Assembly: GCA_965655625.1 (NCBI GenBank)
Contig: CBFHHA010000015.1
Location: 1-51,152 of the forward strand
Source: CAJJDF01 sp965655625
GTDB taxonomy: Bacteria > Bacteroidota > Bacteroidia > Flavobacteriales_D > CAJJDF01
DNA length: 51,152 nucleotides
Reading direction: 5' to 3'
Below the pieces are notes generated by a model. That model was not told where the DNA came from and made no database searches. It was given only the letters and a program-made list of their open reading frames with translations. Made by a program: the position numbers and the translations under genes. Position 1 is the first letter of the stretch, and every line of letters starts with the position of its first letter. This document shows positions 34,008-42,384 of the stretch, piece by piece.

Positions 34008-34622
34008 ATGACAGCAGAATTTATAGCGTGTATCCTCATTTCATACCTGTTGGGTTCGATTCCAACTGCGGTATGGGTAGGTAAAATATTTTATCAAAAA
34101 GATGTGCGAGATTTTGGAAGCGGAAATGCTGGCGCTACTAATACTTTTCGGGTATTGGGAGCCAAGGCAGGCATTCCCGTTTTGTTGTTTGATGTCGTAA
34201 AAGGATGGTTTTGTGCGTACGTATTGGCGCGTTATTTCTTTCCTAGTTTTTTGTCGAACCCTGCAGTAAACACGCAGATTACATTCGGAGTTGCGGCTAT
34301 AATTGGTCATATTTACCCAGTTTTTGCTGGATTTAGAGGAGGCAAAGGAGTGGCAACCGCACTAGGGATTATCATTGCTCTTCATGTAGAGGCATCATTT
34401 TCCTGTTTTGGGGTGTTTGTAGTGTTGTTACTCGCAACCAGAATTGTGTCTTTGTCCTCGATGGTAGCCGCAGTTTCATTTCCACTATTTGTTGGTTTTG
34501 TATTTCCCGAGTCTTATCATTCCTTGGTTGTATTTTCTATCGTTATGAGTATGTTGATTGTCCTCACCCACACCAAAAACATTCAAAGACTAATCAAAGG
34601 AGAAGAAAAGAGAATTTTTTAG
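34008..34622 (+). CDS. plsY: Acyl-phosphate glycerol-3-phosphate acyltransferase PlsY
   Basis: Inner-membrane enzyme that transfers the acyl group of acyl-phosphate to glycerol-3-phosphate, the first step of phospholipid synthesis. 204 residues with five hydrophobic segments. The three conserved motifs are visible: YLLGSIPTAVWVG with DFGSGNAGATNTFRVLG, then GHIYPVFAGFRGGKGVATALG. Last gene of the tpiA-prmA-large protein run; convergent with the Lrp gene, only 12 bp apart, with no clear terminator between. Confidence 0.96.
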   Translation: MTAEFIACILISYLLGSIPTAVWVGKIFYQKDVRDFGSGNAGATNTFRVLGAKAGIPVLLFDVVKGWFCAYVLARYFFPSFLSNPAVNTQITFGVAAIIGHIYPVFAGFRGGKGVATALGIIIALHVEASFSCFGVFVVLLLATRIVSLSSMVAAVSFPLFVGFVFPESYHSLVVFSIVMSMLIVLTHTKNIQRLIKGEEKRIF

Positions 34623-34634
34623 GGTAGTGTTCTT

Positions 34635-35096
34635 TTAGGCAACAGGAAACACCGTAGACTTTTTTATCTCGTTCAGGACGAATGTACTTCTTATCTGACT
34701 TAGATTGGGCAAAGCAGCCAGTTTTCCCGATGAAAACAGATGGTATTCGTTCAAGTCTTTCACCACAACTTTTAGTAAAAAATCATTTGAACCTCCCATC
34801 AGGTAACACTCCACAACCTCCGGAATTTTTGAAATAGCTGCATTGAATTCGTTAATTTGTTCCAACTTTTGGCTGTCTAAAGTTACGGTACAAAACACGA
34901 CCATGTTGGTGTCCAACTTTTCGCGATTCACCACAGCCACATACTTGTCTATGACACCCGATTTCTCCAACTTTTTGATTCGCTCATAAACGGGGGTTTT
35001 CGTTAAATTCATTTTAGCCGCAATCTCTTTGATGTTGAGCTTCGAATCATTTTGTAACAATTCCAGTAGTTTTTTGTCAATAGAGTCTAGTTTCAT
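34635..35096 (-). CDS. Lrp/AsnC-family transcriptional regulator
   Basis: 153 residues. N-terminal winged HTH (DSIDKKLLELLQNDSKLNIKEIA, then LTKTPVYERIKKLEKSGVI) and C-terminal RAM ligand-binding domain (VECYLMGGSNDFLLKVVVKD). Such proteins sense amino acids. It is divergent from the Cys/Met-metabolism PLP enzyme at 35258, and the shared 161-bp gap contains an inverted repeat, so it probably controls that gene and itself. Confidence 0.92.
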   Translation of the reverse strand: MKLDSIDKKLLELLQNDSKLNIKEIAAKMNLTKTPVYERIKKLEKSGVIDKYVAVVNREKLDTNMVVFCTVTLDSQKLEQINEFNAAISKIPEVVECYLMGGSNDFLLKVVVKDLNEYHLFSSGKLAALPNLSQIRSTFVLNEIKKSTVFPVA

Positions 35097-35104
35097 TTTG
35101 GGAA

Positions 35105-35178
35105 TTTTTCCTAAATCTATTCATAATTATGGAAAATTATTTCAATTATGTCTGTTTTTGTAATAATTTTTAGGAAAA
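35105..35178. promoter_or_regulatory. Inverted repeat, candidate Lrp-type operator
   Basis: TTTTTCCTAAA (35105-35115) and TTTAGGAAAA (35169-35178) are inverted copies whose centres are about 63 bp (six helical turns) apart, with AT-rich sequence between. Spacing on one face of the helix fits the multimeric, DNA-wrapping binding of Lrp proteins. The left copy overlaps the probable -7 region of the regulator gene. Confidence 0.45.
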
Positions 35179-35223
35179 TATTCTGCAATTGATCTGTGTT
35201 GCCGAAATATGAGTTTCTTATTT

Positions 35224-35231
35224 TATTTTTG
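35224..35231 (+). promoter_or_regulatory. -7 promoter element of the PLP enzyme gene
   Basis: TATTTTTG matches TAnnTTTG and lies 26 bp before the ATG at 35258. A TTG lies 22 bp upstream, slightly beyond ideal spacing, which fits a regulated promoter. Confidence 0.5.
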
Positions 35232-35257
35232 TATTCAACCCATTTAAATCTAAACCT

Positions 35258-36517
35258 ATGAAAGACACAAAAGAGTATAAGCCAGAAAGTTTAATGATGT
35301 CTCATGGATACAAACCTGAGCTATCTGAGGGAGCCATAAAACCACCAATTTTTATGACTTCTACTTTTGTTTTCAAATCTGCGGAAGAGGGAAAAGCATT
35401 TTTTGAGGTGGCTTATGGATTGAGAGAAAAGGAGGTTGGTGAAAATCTTGGATTGATTTACAGCAGAATCAACAATCCCAATTTAGAGATTGTAGAAAAC
35501 AGACTTTCACTTTGGGGAAAATGTGACGACAGTGCAATTTTCGAAAGTGGTATGTCAGCCATTACCACGGTCTTGTTGGAGTTTTTGAAACCTGGAGATT
35601 TGTTACTGTATAGTTCCCCGAATTATGGTGGAACGGATCATTTTATTCATCATTTTTTGGATAAAATAGGAGTTCACACCGTTTGTTTTGATGCCAAAGA
35701 TTCAAAAGCCGAGGTGATTGAAAAAATAAACCAAACGGGAAAGGCAGATAAATTGACTCATATTTTTGTTGAAACCCCAGCCAATCCTACCAATGCTCTT
35801 ATTGATATAGCAATGTGCAAAGAAATTGCGAATGAATTTACGGATAAAAATAAGGAAGAAGTAATTTTTACTGTTGACAATACCTACATGGGGCCAATTT
35901 GGTCTAATCCAATGGAATTGGGTGCCGATATGGTGGTGTATTCTGCCACGAAATACATTGGTGGTCACAGTGATTTGATTGCTGGTGCGGTATTGGCAAA
36001 TCAAGACCTTATGATTCGTGTAAAAACCTTGAGAACGTTCTTAGGAAACATGGCTAACCCTCATACTTGTTGGCTGCTTTCTCGAAGTTTAGAAACGTTG
36101 ATGATAAGAATGGAGAAACAACAAAATAATGCGATTGAAGTAGCGAATTATTTGAGTACTCACCCAAAAGTGAAAGAGTTATTTTACTTAGGAAACTTAA
36201 ATAAAGACTCTAAAACGTATGAAATATATCAAAAGCAATACAACTCGCCTGGTGCCATGATTTCATTTGAAGTTCACGGTGGTGAAAAAGAAGCTTTTAC
36301 ATTTTTAAACAACCTCAAAGTAATCAAGTTAGCTGTTAGCTTAGGTAGTACAGAAAGCTTGGCTCAGCATCCTGCCAGCATGACCCACATTGGACTTGCG
36401 CCAGAGGACAAAGAGAAATTTGGAATTACTTCCAACCTCATTCGATTGTCGGTAGGTGTCGAAAATGCACAAGATCTGATTGAGGAAATAGGATTGGCAT
36501 TGGACGCCATTCAATAA
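35258..36517 (+). CDS. Cys/Met-metabolism PLP-dependent enzyme (cystathionine gamma-synthase / methionine gamma-lyase family)
   Basis: 419 residues of the trans-sulfuration PLP family. Motifs: YSRINNPNLEIVENRLS, FESGMSAI, the PLP-ring tyrosine region SSPNYGGTDHF, TPANPTNALIDI, and the Schiff-base lysine K232 in VVYSATKYIGGHSDLIAGAV. SLGSTESLAQHPASMTH and RLSVGVENAQDLIEEI close the C-terminal domain. Methionine gamma-lyase and cystathionine gamma-synthase cannot be told apart here; divergence from an Lrp regulator would fit amino-acid degradation (a methionine gamma-lyase-like role) controlled by substrate level. Confidence 0.9.
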   Translation: MKDTKEYKPESLMMSHGYKPELSEGAIKPPIFMTSTFVFKSAEEGKAFFEVAYGLREKEVGENLGLIYSRINNPNLEIVENRLSLWGKCDDSAIFESGMSAITTVLLEFLKPGDLLLYSSPNYGGTDHFIHHFLDKIGVHTVCFDAKDSKAEVIEKINQTGKADKLTHIFVETPANPTNALIDIAMCKEIANEFTDKNKEEVIFTVDNTYMGPIWSNPMELGADMVVYSATKYIGGHSDLIAGAVLANQDLMIRVKTLRTFLGNMANPHTCWLLSRSLETLMIRMEKQQNNAIEVANYLSTHPKVKELFYLGNLNKDSKTYEIYQKQYNSPGAMISFEVHGGEKEAFTFLNNLKVIKLAVSLGSTESLAQHPASMTHIGLAPEDKEKFGITSNLIRLSVGVENAQDLIEEIGLALDAIQ

Positions 36518-36569
36518 ATTAAGAATTGTATTTTTATGGAAAACAGTGAGGTTGTAGGGATTAAATCTG

Positions 36570-36577
36570 TACTTTTG
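36570..36577 (+). promoter_or_regulatory. -7 promoter element of nrnA
   Basis: TACTTTTG is a full TAnnTTTG match and lies 15 bp before the ATG at 36593. The -33 box is not at ideal spacing (TTG at 36552-36554 is 15 bp away). Confidence 0.45.
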
Positions 36578-36592
36578 ACTATGATAAATCCA

Positions 36593-37612
36593 ATGTATAC
36601 AACCGAGCAACTCGATTCACTGTTTAAAGTGTTACGGGAAGCCAAAACCATTCTCATCTTTGGACACAAAAGTCCCGATGGCGATTCGTTTGGCTCCACG
36701 TTGGCTTTGCACCATTATTTGGCGGCTAAAGGAATAGAATCTCAAGTCATTCATCCCGATGGTTTTCCTAATTTTTTGAATTGGATGAAAGGAACAGAAT
36801 CGATTATTTGTTTCGACAAACAAACAGAAAAAGTAACGGAGCTGGTTGCTCAAGCTGATGTTATTTTTAACTTAGATTACAACGAACAATCGAGAGTAGG
36901 AAAGCAGTTGGGAGAGTTGTTGAAACAATCCAAGGCGACCAAGGTAATGATTGATCATCATCAGCAACCCGATGATTTTGCTGAGTTTACTTTCTCAGAT
37001 ACTTCTTCTTGTTCTACTTGTCAATTGGTGTATGAATTGATAGAAGCGCAGAACGATTTAGATTGCATTCACCCTGAAATGGGAAGTTGTATCTATACGG
37101 GAATACTAACCGATACTGGATCATTTCGGTTTTCTTCCGTTACCGAAAAAACTCACCAAATAGCTGCTAGCCTTATTTCTCGGGGTGTAGTTCACTCCCA
37201 AATTCACGAGGCAATTTATGATGTGAATACTCCAGAGAGATTAACGCTTTTGGGGTACACGCTCAATAATAAATTGGAGGTTTTACCTGAAATAAAAACA
37301 GCCATAATTAGCCTAACGAAAGAAGAACTTTTGGCTCATAACACACAGAAAGGGTACACGGAAGGGTTTGTAAACATGGCACTTTCTATCCTAGGAATTG
37401 AGGTGGCTGTGTTTGTCAAAGAAGACGACAAATTGGTAAAAATATCTTTCAGGTCGAAAGGAACTATACCGGTGAACGAATTTTCTAAGCAACACTTTGG
37501 AGGCGGAGGTCACATCAATGCTGCCGGTGGTGCTAGTCATACTTCAGTGAGCGAAACAGTGGATAAAATAAAAAAGGAATTGCCAACGTTTTTGTCTCAG
37601 TTAACCCAGTAA
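36593..37612 (+). CDS. nrnA: Bifunctional oligoribonuclease/PAP phosphatase NrnA-like (DHH family)
   Basis: Degrades nanoRNAs and dephosphorylates 3'-phosphoadenosine 5'-phosphate. Starting at ATG 36593 it has 339 residues, near the family norm. Metal-site motifs: FGHKSPDGDSFGS, NLDYNEQSR, DHHQQPDDF, and the DHHA1 C-terminal GGGGHINAAGGA (catalytic substrate-binding glycines). In-frame ATGs at 36536 and 36581 exist, but a TAnnTTTG element (36570-36577) lies between them, which favours 36593 or 36581. Confidence 0.9.
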   Translation: MYTTEQLDSLFKVLREAKTILIFGHKSPDGDSFGSTLALHHYLAAKGIESQVIHPDGFPNFLNWMKGTESIICFDKQTEKVTELVAQADVIFNLDYNEQSRVGKQLGELLKQSKATKVMIDHHQQPDDFAEFTFSDTSSCSTCQLVYELIEAQNDLDCIHPEMGSCIYTGILTDTGSFRFSSVTEKTHQIAASLISRGVVHSQIHEAIYDVNTPERLTLLGYTLNNKLEVLPEIKTAIISLTKEELLAHNTQKGYTEGFVNMALSILGIEVAVFVKEDDKLVKISFRSKGTIPVNEFSKQHFGGGGHINAAGGASHTSVSETVDKIKKELPTFLSQLTQ

Positions 37613-37614
37613 TT

Positions 37615-38133
37615 ATGAAAAGAAGTATTGCTTTTGTCTTGTTTTTAGCGGTTTTGTTTTCGTGCAAAGAGGAACAACAAAAACCAGAAACCATACTGGT
37701 GCCGAGTGCAAATGAAACAGCAGATATGAACAAAACCTGGAATCAGGAAGAGCAAGAACTGATTCATCAATTTATTCAGCGGAAAGGATGGGAAATGAAA
37801 GAGACAGAATCTGGACTTCATTACCTCATTTACAACCCTGGTAAAGGAGAAAAAGCAGAACCGGGAATGAAAGCCATGATAGAATATTCCATTTCGCTCC
37901 TCGATGGAACGGTGTTGTATTCCTCCAAGGAAATTGGCCCAAAACCTTTTCATATAGAAAAGGACAATGTAGAACAAGGCCTGCACGAGGGTGTAACCTA
38001 TATGAGAGTGGGAGACAAGGCTAAAATAATTGTTCCGTTTTATTTAGCCCACGGATTAATGGGCGACCACGCAAAAATCCCTCCTTTGGCTTCCCTTGTT
38101 TTTGATGTAAGGTTATTGGGGTTGAGTAGGTGA
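37615..38133 (+). CDS. FKBP-type peptidyl-prolyl isomerase lipoprotein (GldI-like)
   Basis: 172 residues with a lipoprotein signal (FVLFLAVLFSC, lipidated Cys17) and a C-terminal FKBP domain: MKAMIEYSISLLDGTVLYSS, QGLHEGVTYMRVGDKAKIIVP, YLAHGLMGDHAKIPPLASLVFDV. A periplasmic membrane-anchored folding factor. Its size and layout fit the gliding-motility lipoprotein GldI or a paralogue; no other gld genes are near. It begins 2 bp after the nrnA stop, so it is cotranscribed. Confidence 0.88.
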   Translation: MKRSIAFVLFLAVLFSCKEEQQKPETILVPSANETADMNKTWNQEEQELIHQFIQRKGWEMKETESGLHYLIYNPGKGEKAEPGMKAMIEYSISLLDGTVLYSSKEIGPKPFHIEKDNVEQGLHEGVTYMRVGDKAKIIVPFYLAHGLMGDHAKIPPLASLVFDVRLLGLSR

Positions 38134-38581
38134 AGGGTAGATAGTGAAACGTCACGGTTTAAAGTTGCTGTATTTTCGGTTAGGTGCTTAGCCAAAACTT
38201 TTTATTTTGTTTTATCTTTTTTGTTCCAGAGCCAAATCTAATATTAGGCGGACTATTTTAATATTTATCAACTTTCGGTCTAGCACCAGTGTTTCATGGA
38301 ATGCTGGAATTGAGGCAATTGAGATTAGGTCTGAACTGAGAATAAAACAGTCAGAAGTAACATGTATTTCATTGGGTGAAGTTTGCGTAAAAGTAATTTT
38401 TCAGGATGATTATTCCAAAAGTGCCGAGACCAATTTCAGGTGACGAATCATTTGAAAAAAAGCTCATTACTCTGTCATAAAAATAGATTTTGATCGCTGT
38501 ACTTTTTGGTTCTTTTTGAAATTAAGTGAAGGAAGTATTGTAAAGGAGTATGATGAATGACAGTTTCGCTTCAAGAGTTGA
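38134..38581. other. Gene-free region
   Basis: 448 bp between plsY-type operon end products (FKBP lipoprotein) and the convergent GT9 gene. Open frames here lack recognisable proteins or start signals. A short ACTTTTTGGTTCTTTTTG stretch (near 38500-38520) resembles half of the T/A-rich hairpin seen at 48174, but its partner arm is not visible. Nothing else recognisable. Confidence 0.5.
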
Positions 38582-39607
38582 TTAGGAAATATAAGGAAGA
38601 ATATCTTGAGGAGTTATCTGCTTTTTCCAATCGAACCCATTTGTTGCGGCTTTGTTTCCGTAACTCGTTAAGGTTAGTTTGTTGCGGTATTTTTCAGGAA
38701 CTTGAATCACAAACTCTTCATTACCAAAAGGATAAAATCCTAGAAGTGGGGTGGTAGCTCCCCAAATAGATATTACTTTTATTCCTAAAAGGCACCCAAA
38801 ATGCATGTTGGATGAATCCATACAAATGAGCGTATCAAGCTTTTTCATTAAGGCTAACTCTTGGTCAAAGGGGATTTTTCCTGCCACTGAAATAATTCCT
38901 TTTTCAAGATTTTCTAATTGGTCTAATTCGTCTATCTCCGATTTTCCACCTCCAAATAAGAGTACTTTGTACTTGTTGGCAGTCAGTTTCTCGATGAGAT
39001 CTTCCACATTTTTCATTCCCCATATTTTGGGGTCGTGAGCAGCAAAAGGGGCGATTCCTATCCATTTTTCCTCTTTGGTATTCAGGTTGCGAGTGGATAA
39101 AAACTCGGTCAATTCTTTTCGGACCACGGGCTCGAGCCAAGGCCCATCAATCAATTCAGATTTGTATCCAGCTTTTCTAAAGGTATTGAGATATTGCTCA
39201 ATGACATGAGGCAACTGTTTTTGGCTTTTTCCTGCTAGTATAGCCCTTTTGTCGTTTCTTCTTTTATCAAATGTCACTCTTTCTATCCCCTTAGATTTAA
39301 GAAAAGAGGTGATTATTTTGGAACGCAATACGTTATGTAAGTCAACTACTCCATCAAATTGGTGATCTTGAAGCAATTGATTGGCTAATTTACGCAATCC
39401 AAAAAAACCTTTGTATTGATCTAAGTCTATTCCTACTGCCTTTATTCTTGGATGGTCTGGAAAAAATGATGCAAAAAATGGGCGTGTAATCACCGTAAAT
39501 GTTAAATAAGGATGGGCTTCAGCTACAGACAGCAGAGCTGGGATAGTAAGCGCAACATCTCCCATTGCTGAGAAACGAATAACAAGTATATGTTTGGGCT
39601 TGCTCAT
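38582..39607 (-). CDS. Glycosyltransferase family 9 (ADP-heptose:LPS heptosyltransferase-like)
   Basis: 341 residues of the GT-B fold used to add heptose to the lipopolysaccharide core. N-terminus HILVIRFSAMGDVALTIPAL is the classic GT9 start. Further conserved parts are VDLHNVLRSK, IGIAPFAAHDPKIW, and the nucleotide-binding region ICMDSSNMHFGCLLGIKVISIWGATTP (D-S-x-x-x-H and GATxP). It is followed upstream on the same strand by DUF4254, an association common in this phylum, suggesting a joint envelope role. Confidence 0.92.
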   Translation of the reverse strand: MSKPKHILVIRFSAMGDVALTIPALLSVAEAHPYLTFTVITRPFFASFFPDHPRIKAVGIDLDQYKGFFGLRKLANQLLQDHQFDGVVDLHNVLRSKIITSFLKSKGIERVTFDKRRNDKRAILAGKSQKQLPHVIEQYLNTFRKAGYKSELIDGPWLEPVVRKELTEFLSTRNLNTKEEKWIGIAPFAAHDPKIWGMKNVEDLIEKLTANKYKVLLFGGGKSEIDELDQLENLEKGIISVAGKIPFDQELALMKKLDTLICMDSSNMHFGCLLGIKVISIWGATTPLLGFYPFGNEEFVIQVPEKYRNKLTLTSYGNKAATNGFDWKKQITPQDILPYIS

Positions 39608-39678
39608 TTTTTTAGTCTCCTATTATTTGTTGTCACTTCTATTTTATTGGTCAAGGGAAAAGACACTCCAACAGATAG

Positions 39679-39687
39679 TTATCCACA
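39679..39687 (+). other. Single consensus DnaA box
   Basis: TTATCCACA, an exact consensus DnaA-binding 9-mer, lies in the short gap between GT9 and DUF4254. There is no cluster of boxes or AT-rich unwinding module, so this is not an origin. It could be a titration or regulatory site, or chance. Confidence 0.35.
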
Positions 39688-39744
39688 TTAATTAACAGTT
39701 AAGGGCCGTATGTTTTGGATTTGAAGTGAACAGGGAAATCCGAC

Positions 39745-40338
39745 TTACTTCTTGTACAAGACTGGATTCAAACTTTCATCGTTGTACATTTTCATTTGTC
39801 TGTACACTTTCATGTATTTTCTTCCTTCCATCACGTCTTCAATCAGTTGATTGAAGGCTAAGGATAAGTCTTCTTTTTGCTCCAAAAGTACAGCCAATTT
39901 TTGTTCCACCTTTTCTTTGTGAGAAGCATCAGAATCTGTTCTGTCTACCTGCTCCTGCATGTGGTATATTTTAAGTGCTAGGATAGATAATCTATCAACA
40001 ACCCAAGCCGGAGATTCCGTGTTTATTTTTCCACAAGAAAGGTTGTTTTTCGCTCCAAAATAACTCCAAAACCAATCGTCAATTTTTTCAACCATATCTG
40101 TTCTATCTTGGTTGGAAGTATCTATTCTTCGTTTTATTACTAGGGCTTCTTCGGGATTAATGTTTGGGTCGCGAATGATATCTTCTAGGTGCCATTGCAC
40201 AGTATCTATCCATGATTTATGAAAGAGAAGACCTTCAATTCCTTCGTGAGGATTTTTCATTGGTGAATCAACATGGTCGCTGATGTGGTACGTGTCTATT
40301 ACGGTATCAAAAATTGTAAAACAGGTTGTTGCGTTCAT
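39745..40338 (-). CDS. DUF4254 protein
   Basis: 197 residues, cytoplasmic, mostly helical. It contains LLFHKSWIDTVQWHLEDIIRDPNINPEEAL and KIYHMQEQVDRTD, which I recognise as the conserved core of DUF4254, a family of unknown function found in Bacteroidota beside heptosyltransferase genes. The gap to GT9 is 137 bp, so it may have its own transcript. It probably contributes to surface polysaccharide or LPS assembly, by association only. Confidence 0.85.
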   Translation of the reverse strand: MNATTCFTIFDTVIDTYHISDHVDSPMKNPHEGIEGLLFHKSWIDTVQWHLEDIIRDPNINPEEALVIKRRIDTSNQDRTDMVEKIDDWFWSYFGAKNNLSCGKINTESPAWVVDRLSILALKIYHMQEQVDRTDSDASHKEKVEQKLAVLLEQKEDLSLAFNQLIEDVMEGRKYMKVYRQMKMYNDESLNPVLYKK

Positions 40339-40348
40339 GAGTTTGGAA

Positions 40349-40876
40349 TTAATCTTGGTCTAAAAATAAGGCTTTTAATTCATTTGCATCTTTTGGCTTC
40401 ATTCTTTTTGCCAAAATCAAACTCAGTTGTTTTCTTCTGAGCGCACCATCAAATCGTACTTTTTCTTCGTCAGTTTCAGGAATAAGTTCAGGAACTTCAC
40501 AAGGTTTTCCGTCATCGTCTAATGCTACAAAAGTAGAAATAGCCTCGTTACTTTTGTGTTTTACACCCGTTCTTAGGTTTTGCACCCACACGTCAATATA
40601 GATTTCCATGGAGGAAGTAAAGGCCCTAGAAACTTTGGCTTCTAATGTAATGGTATCGCCTAATCTTATTGGTTCATCAAACGAAATACTATTGATGGAA
40701 GCCGTAACAACTTGTTTGTTGCAATGTCTTCGGGCTGCTACAGAAGCAATGATATCTACCCATGACATGAGCATTCCTCCAAAAAGATTGTTGTGGAAAT
40801 TGGTGTCGTTGGGTAACACAATGTGTGTAGAAACGGCTAATGAGTTTTGAGCTGTTCTTGGTTGCATGCGATTCAT
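40349..40876 (-). CDS. Acyl-CoA thioesterase (hotdog fold, YciA/BACH-like)
   Basis: 175 residues. The core HIVLPNDTNFHNNLFGGMLMSWVDIIASVAA has the catalytic Asn/Asp-helix layout (N-x-x-x-G-G-x-x-x-x-x-x-D) of acyl-CoA hydrolases, and VTASINSISFDEPIRLGDTITLEAKV is the second signature. It hydrolyses fatty acyl-CoA, of unknown chain length. It lies 10 bp upstream of the DUF4254 gene on the same strand, so they are probably cotranscribed. Confidence 0.9.
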   Translation of the reverse strand: MNRMQPRTAQNSLAVSTHIVLPNDTNFHNNLFGGMLMSWVDIIASVAARRHCNKQVVTASINSISFDEPIRLGDTITLEAKVSRAFTSSMEIYIDVWVQNLRTGVKHKSNEAISTFVALDDDGKPCEVPELIPETDEEKVRFDGALRRKQLSLILAKRMKPKDANELKALFLDQD

Positions 40877-40947
40877 TTTATTTCTTGCAAATATCTTAAT
40901 TTAATCTTGCAATCTCGTTTTTTAACCCAAAGATTTGTTAATTTGCA

Positions 40948-41418
40948 ATGCAATTAACCACAAAAAAACAGGATTTTATGTTAACAGGATTTGGACACCT
41001 TCATTCTGCCAATAGATACATACTTTTGGCACTAATTCTTATTGTTTTAATCACTTCATTTACCAAATGGAGAGGAAATAAGGAATACACTAAACAAGAT
41101 GATAAATTGAATTTAATAACGTTTATTATTACTCACATCCAACTGTTACTGGGTGTTGTCCTTTATTTCGCAAAAGGTTGGCATAATTTTTCTCCAAGTA
41201 CAATGAAAGTGCCAGCACTTCGTTTTTTCTCGGTAGAACACATAATAGGAATGTTGATCGCAATTGCTCTCATTACTCTTGCGAGAATCAAAGGAAAGAA
41301 AATAGCTGAAGCAGCAAAAAGACATAAACTTACCTTTTGGTATTATTTAATTGCTTTGGTTCTTGTTGTAGCTTCTATTCCTTGGCCATTCAGAGGTTTT
41401 GGAAATGCTTGGTTTTAA
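40948..41418 (+). CDS. Four-helix membrane protein (often annotated cytochrome b-like)
   Basis: 156 residues with four predicted helices (YILLALILIVLITSF, IITHIQLLLGVVLYF, HIIGMLIAIALITLA, FWYYLIALVLVVASI). Conserved histidines occur in GHLHSANRY, THIQ and VEHIIGM, arranged as in small haem-binding or quinone-associated proteins. I recognise the family as conserved in Bacteroidota and sometimes called cytochrome B, but haem binding is unproven. ATG 40978 (MLTGFGHLHS) is an alternative start closer to the family pattern. Confidence 0.78.
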   Translation: MQLTTKKQDFMLTGFGHLHSANRYILLALILIVLITSFTKWRGNKEYTKQDDKLNLITFIITHIQLLLGVVLYFAKGWHNFSPSTMKVPALRFFSVEHIIGMLIAIALITLARIKGKKIAEAAKRHKLTFWYYLIALVLVVASIPWPFRGFGNAWF

Positions 41419-41441
41419 TTTAATCTAAAAGATATCAGTAG

Positions 41442-42347
41442 ATGAAATATGTGAGTTTAGTTATCGCCCTCTTTTTATTTGTTCAGTGCAATAAGGAAAA
41501 AGAACAACAAGAGGAACCAGTTGTGACTCCAGCCCAATTAAAAATTGAGTTGGAATTTGATTCAACTCTTCCTCGATTGGGAAATTTTGGTCAGCCAGTT
41601 TCGGTTGGTTCAGGAAATGCCGCGCAAAATCCTCGTATGAATGCAGCAAGTTTGCATTACATAGAATTTGCTCAAGATTCCCTGACTCCCTTAACAACGG
41701 GCTCGGTGGTGTACACAGGAGAAGAAACATCAGTAGGTGGAGGAAGAGCCATTGATTTTGATCAAGCAATTGTGAAATCAAACAACTCGAGGTTTGTCAC
41801 CATGGACTTGTCTCAATTATCTCCTGGTACCTACAATTGGTTGCGAGTTTCTCTTTCTTATCAAAATTATGAGATAGATATGGTTTACAACAATCCACCA
41901 TTGTTTGTCAATGCACCATTTAGTGGAATAATCGCTTCCTTTGTAGGTTTTAATAATTACATTTCTTCCCTTGTGGTAAAAGATTCTACCCTTCAAGTTA
42001 ATGGAAATAAATTACAGGGATATTGGGCGCTAGAGTCAAGTATTTTTCTGGGAGGAACTTCTTACGGTTCTGTTACCCAAGGCGATAGCTCTCAGGTTAC
42101 GGTCGTGAATCCAATTAGCAGCACAAGTCCGGTTCCAGCCGGTTCTTGCGTGGTTACTGGAAAATTAAATTCTCCCTTGGTTATTACTGGAAATGAAACA
42201 GAATCAGTTACAGTGGTATTGGCTTTTTCAATCAATAATTCTTTTGAGTGGAAAGAAGTAAATATGGATGGTAAGTTTGAACCTACGGCTGGAGAAACTG
42301 TTGAAGATATGGGGCTAAGAGGTCTTCATCCTTATGTGAGAAATTAA
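41442..42347 (+). CDS. Lipoprotein of unknown function (301 aa)
   Basis: Lipoprotein signal LVIALFLFVQC (Cys16) then a charged linker and a predicted beta-sandwich. It contains repeated Ser/Gly/Val-rich strands and ends DMGLRGLHPYVRN. The C-terminal VNMDGKFEPTAGETVEDMG carries acidic residues that could bind calcium. Possibly an outer-membrane lipoprotein related to copper- or ion-binding MbnP-type proteins, but this is a weak analogy. It follows the membrane protein by 23 bp, so the two may be cotranscribed. Confidence 0.72.
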   Translation: MKYVSLVIALFLFVQCNKEKEQQEEPVVTPAQLKIELEFDSTLPRLGNFGQPVSVGSGNAAQNPRMNAASLHYIEFAQDSLTPLTTGSVVYTGEETSVGGGRAIDFDQAIVKSNNSRFVTMDLSQLSPGTYNWLRVSLSYQNYEIDMVYNNPPLFVNAPFSGIIASFVGFNNYISSLVVKDSTLQVNGNKLQGYWALESSIFLGGTSYGSVTQGDSSQVTVVNPISSTSPVPAGSCVVTGKLNSPLVITGNETESVTVVLAFSINNSFEWKEVNMDGKFEPTAGETVEDMGLRGLHPYVRN

Positions 42348-42384
42348 AGAAAATATAAGAAAGAGGAATAAATAAAGCACAAGC

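Noticed and set aside
38207..38443. 78-codon frame in the gene-free gap
   Set aside because: No start signal, no recognisable residues, and codon composition like non-coding DNA.
39679..39687. Single DnaA boxes as a replication origin
   Set aside because: There is no cluster of boxes, no AT-rich unwinding region and no dnaA/dnaN nearby.
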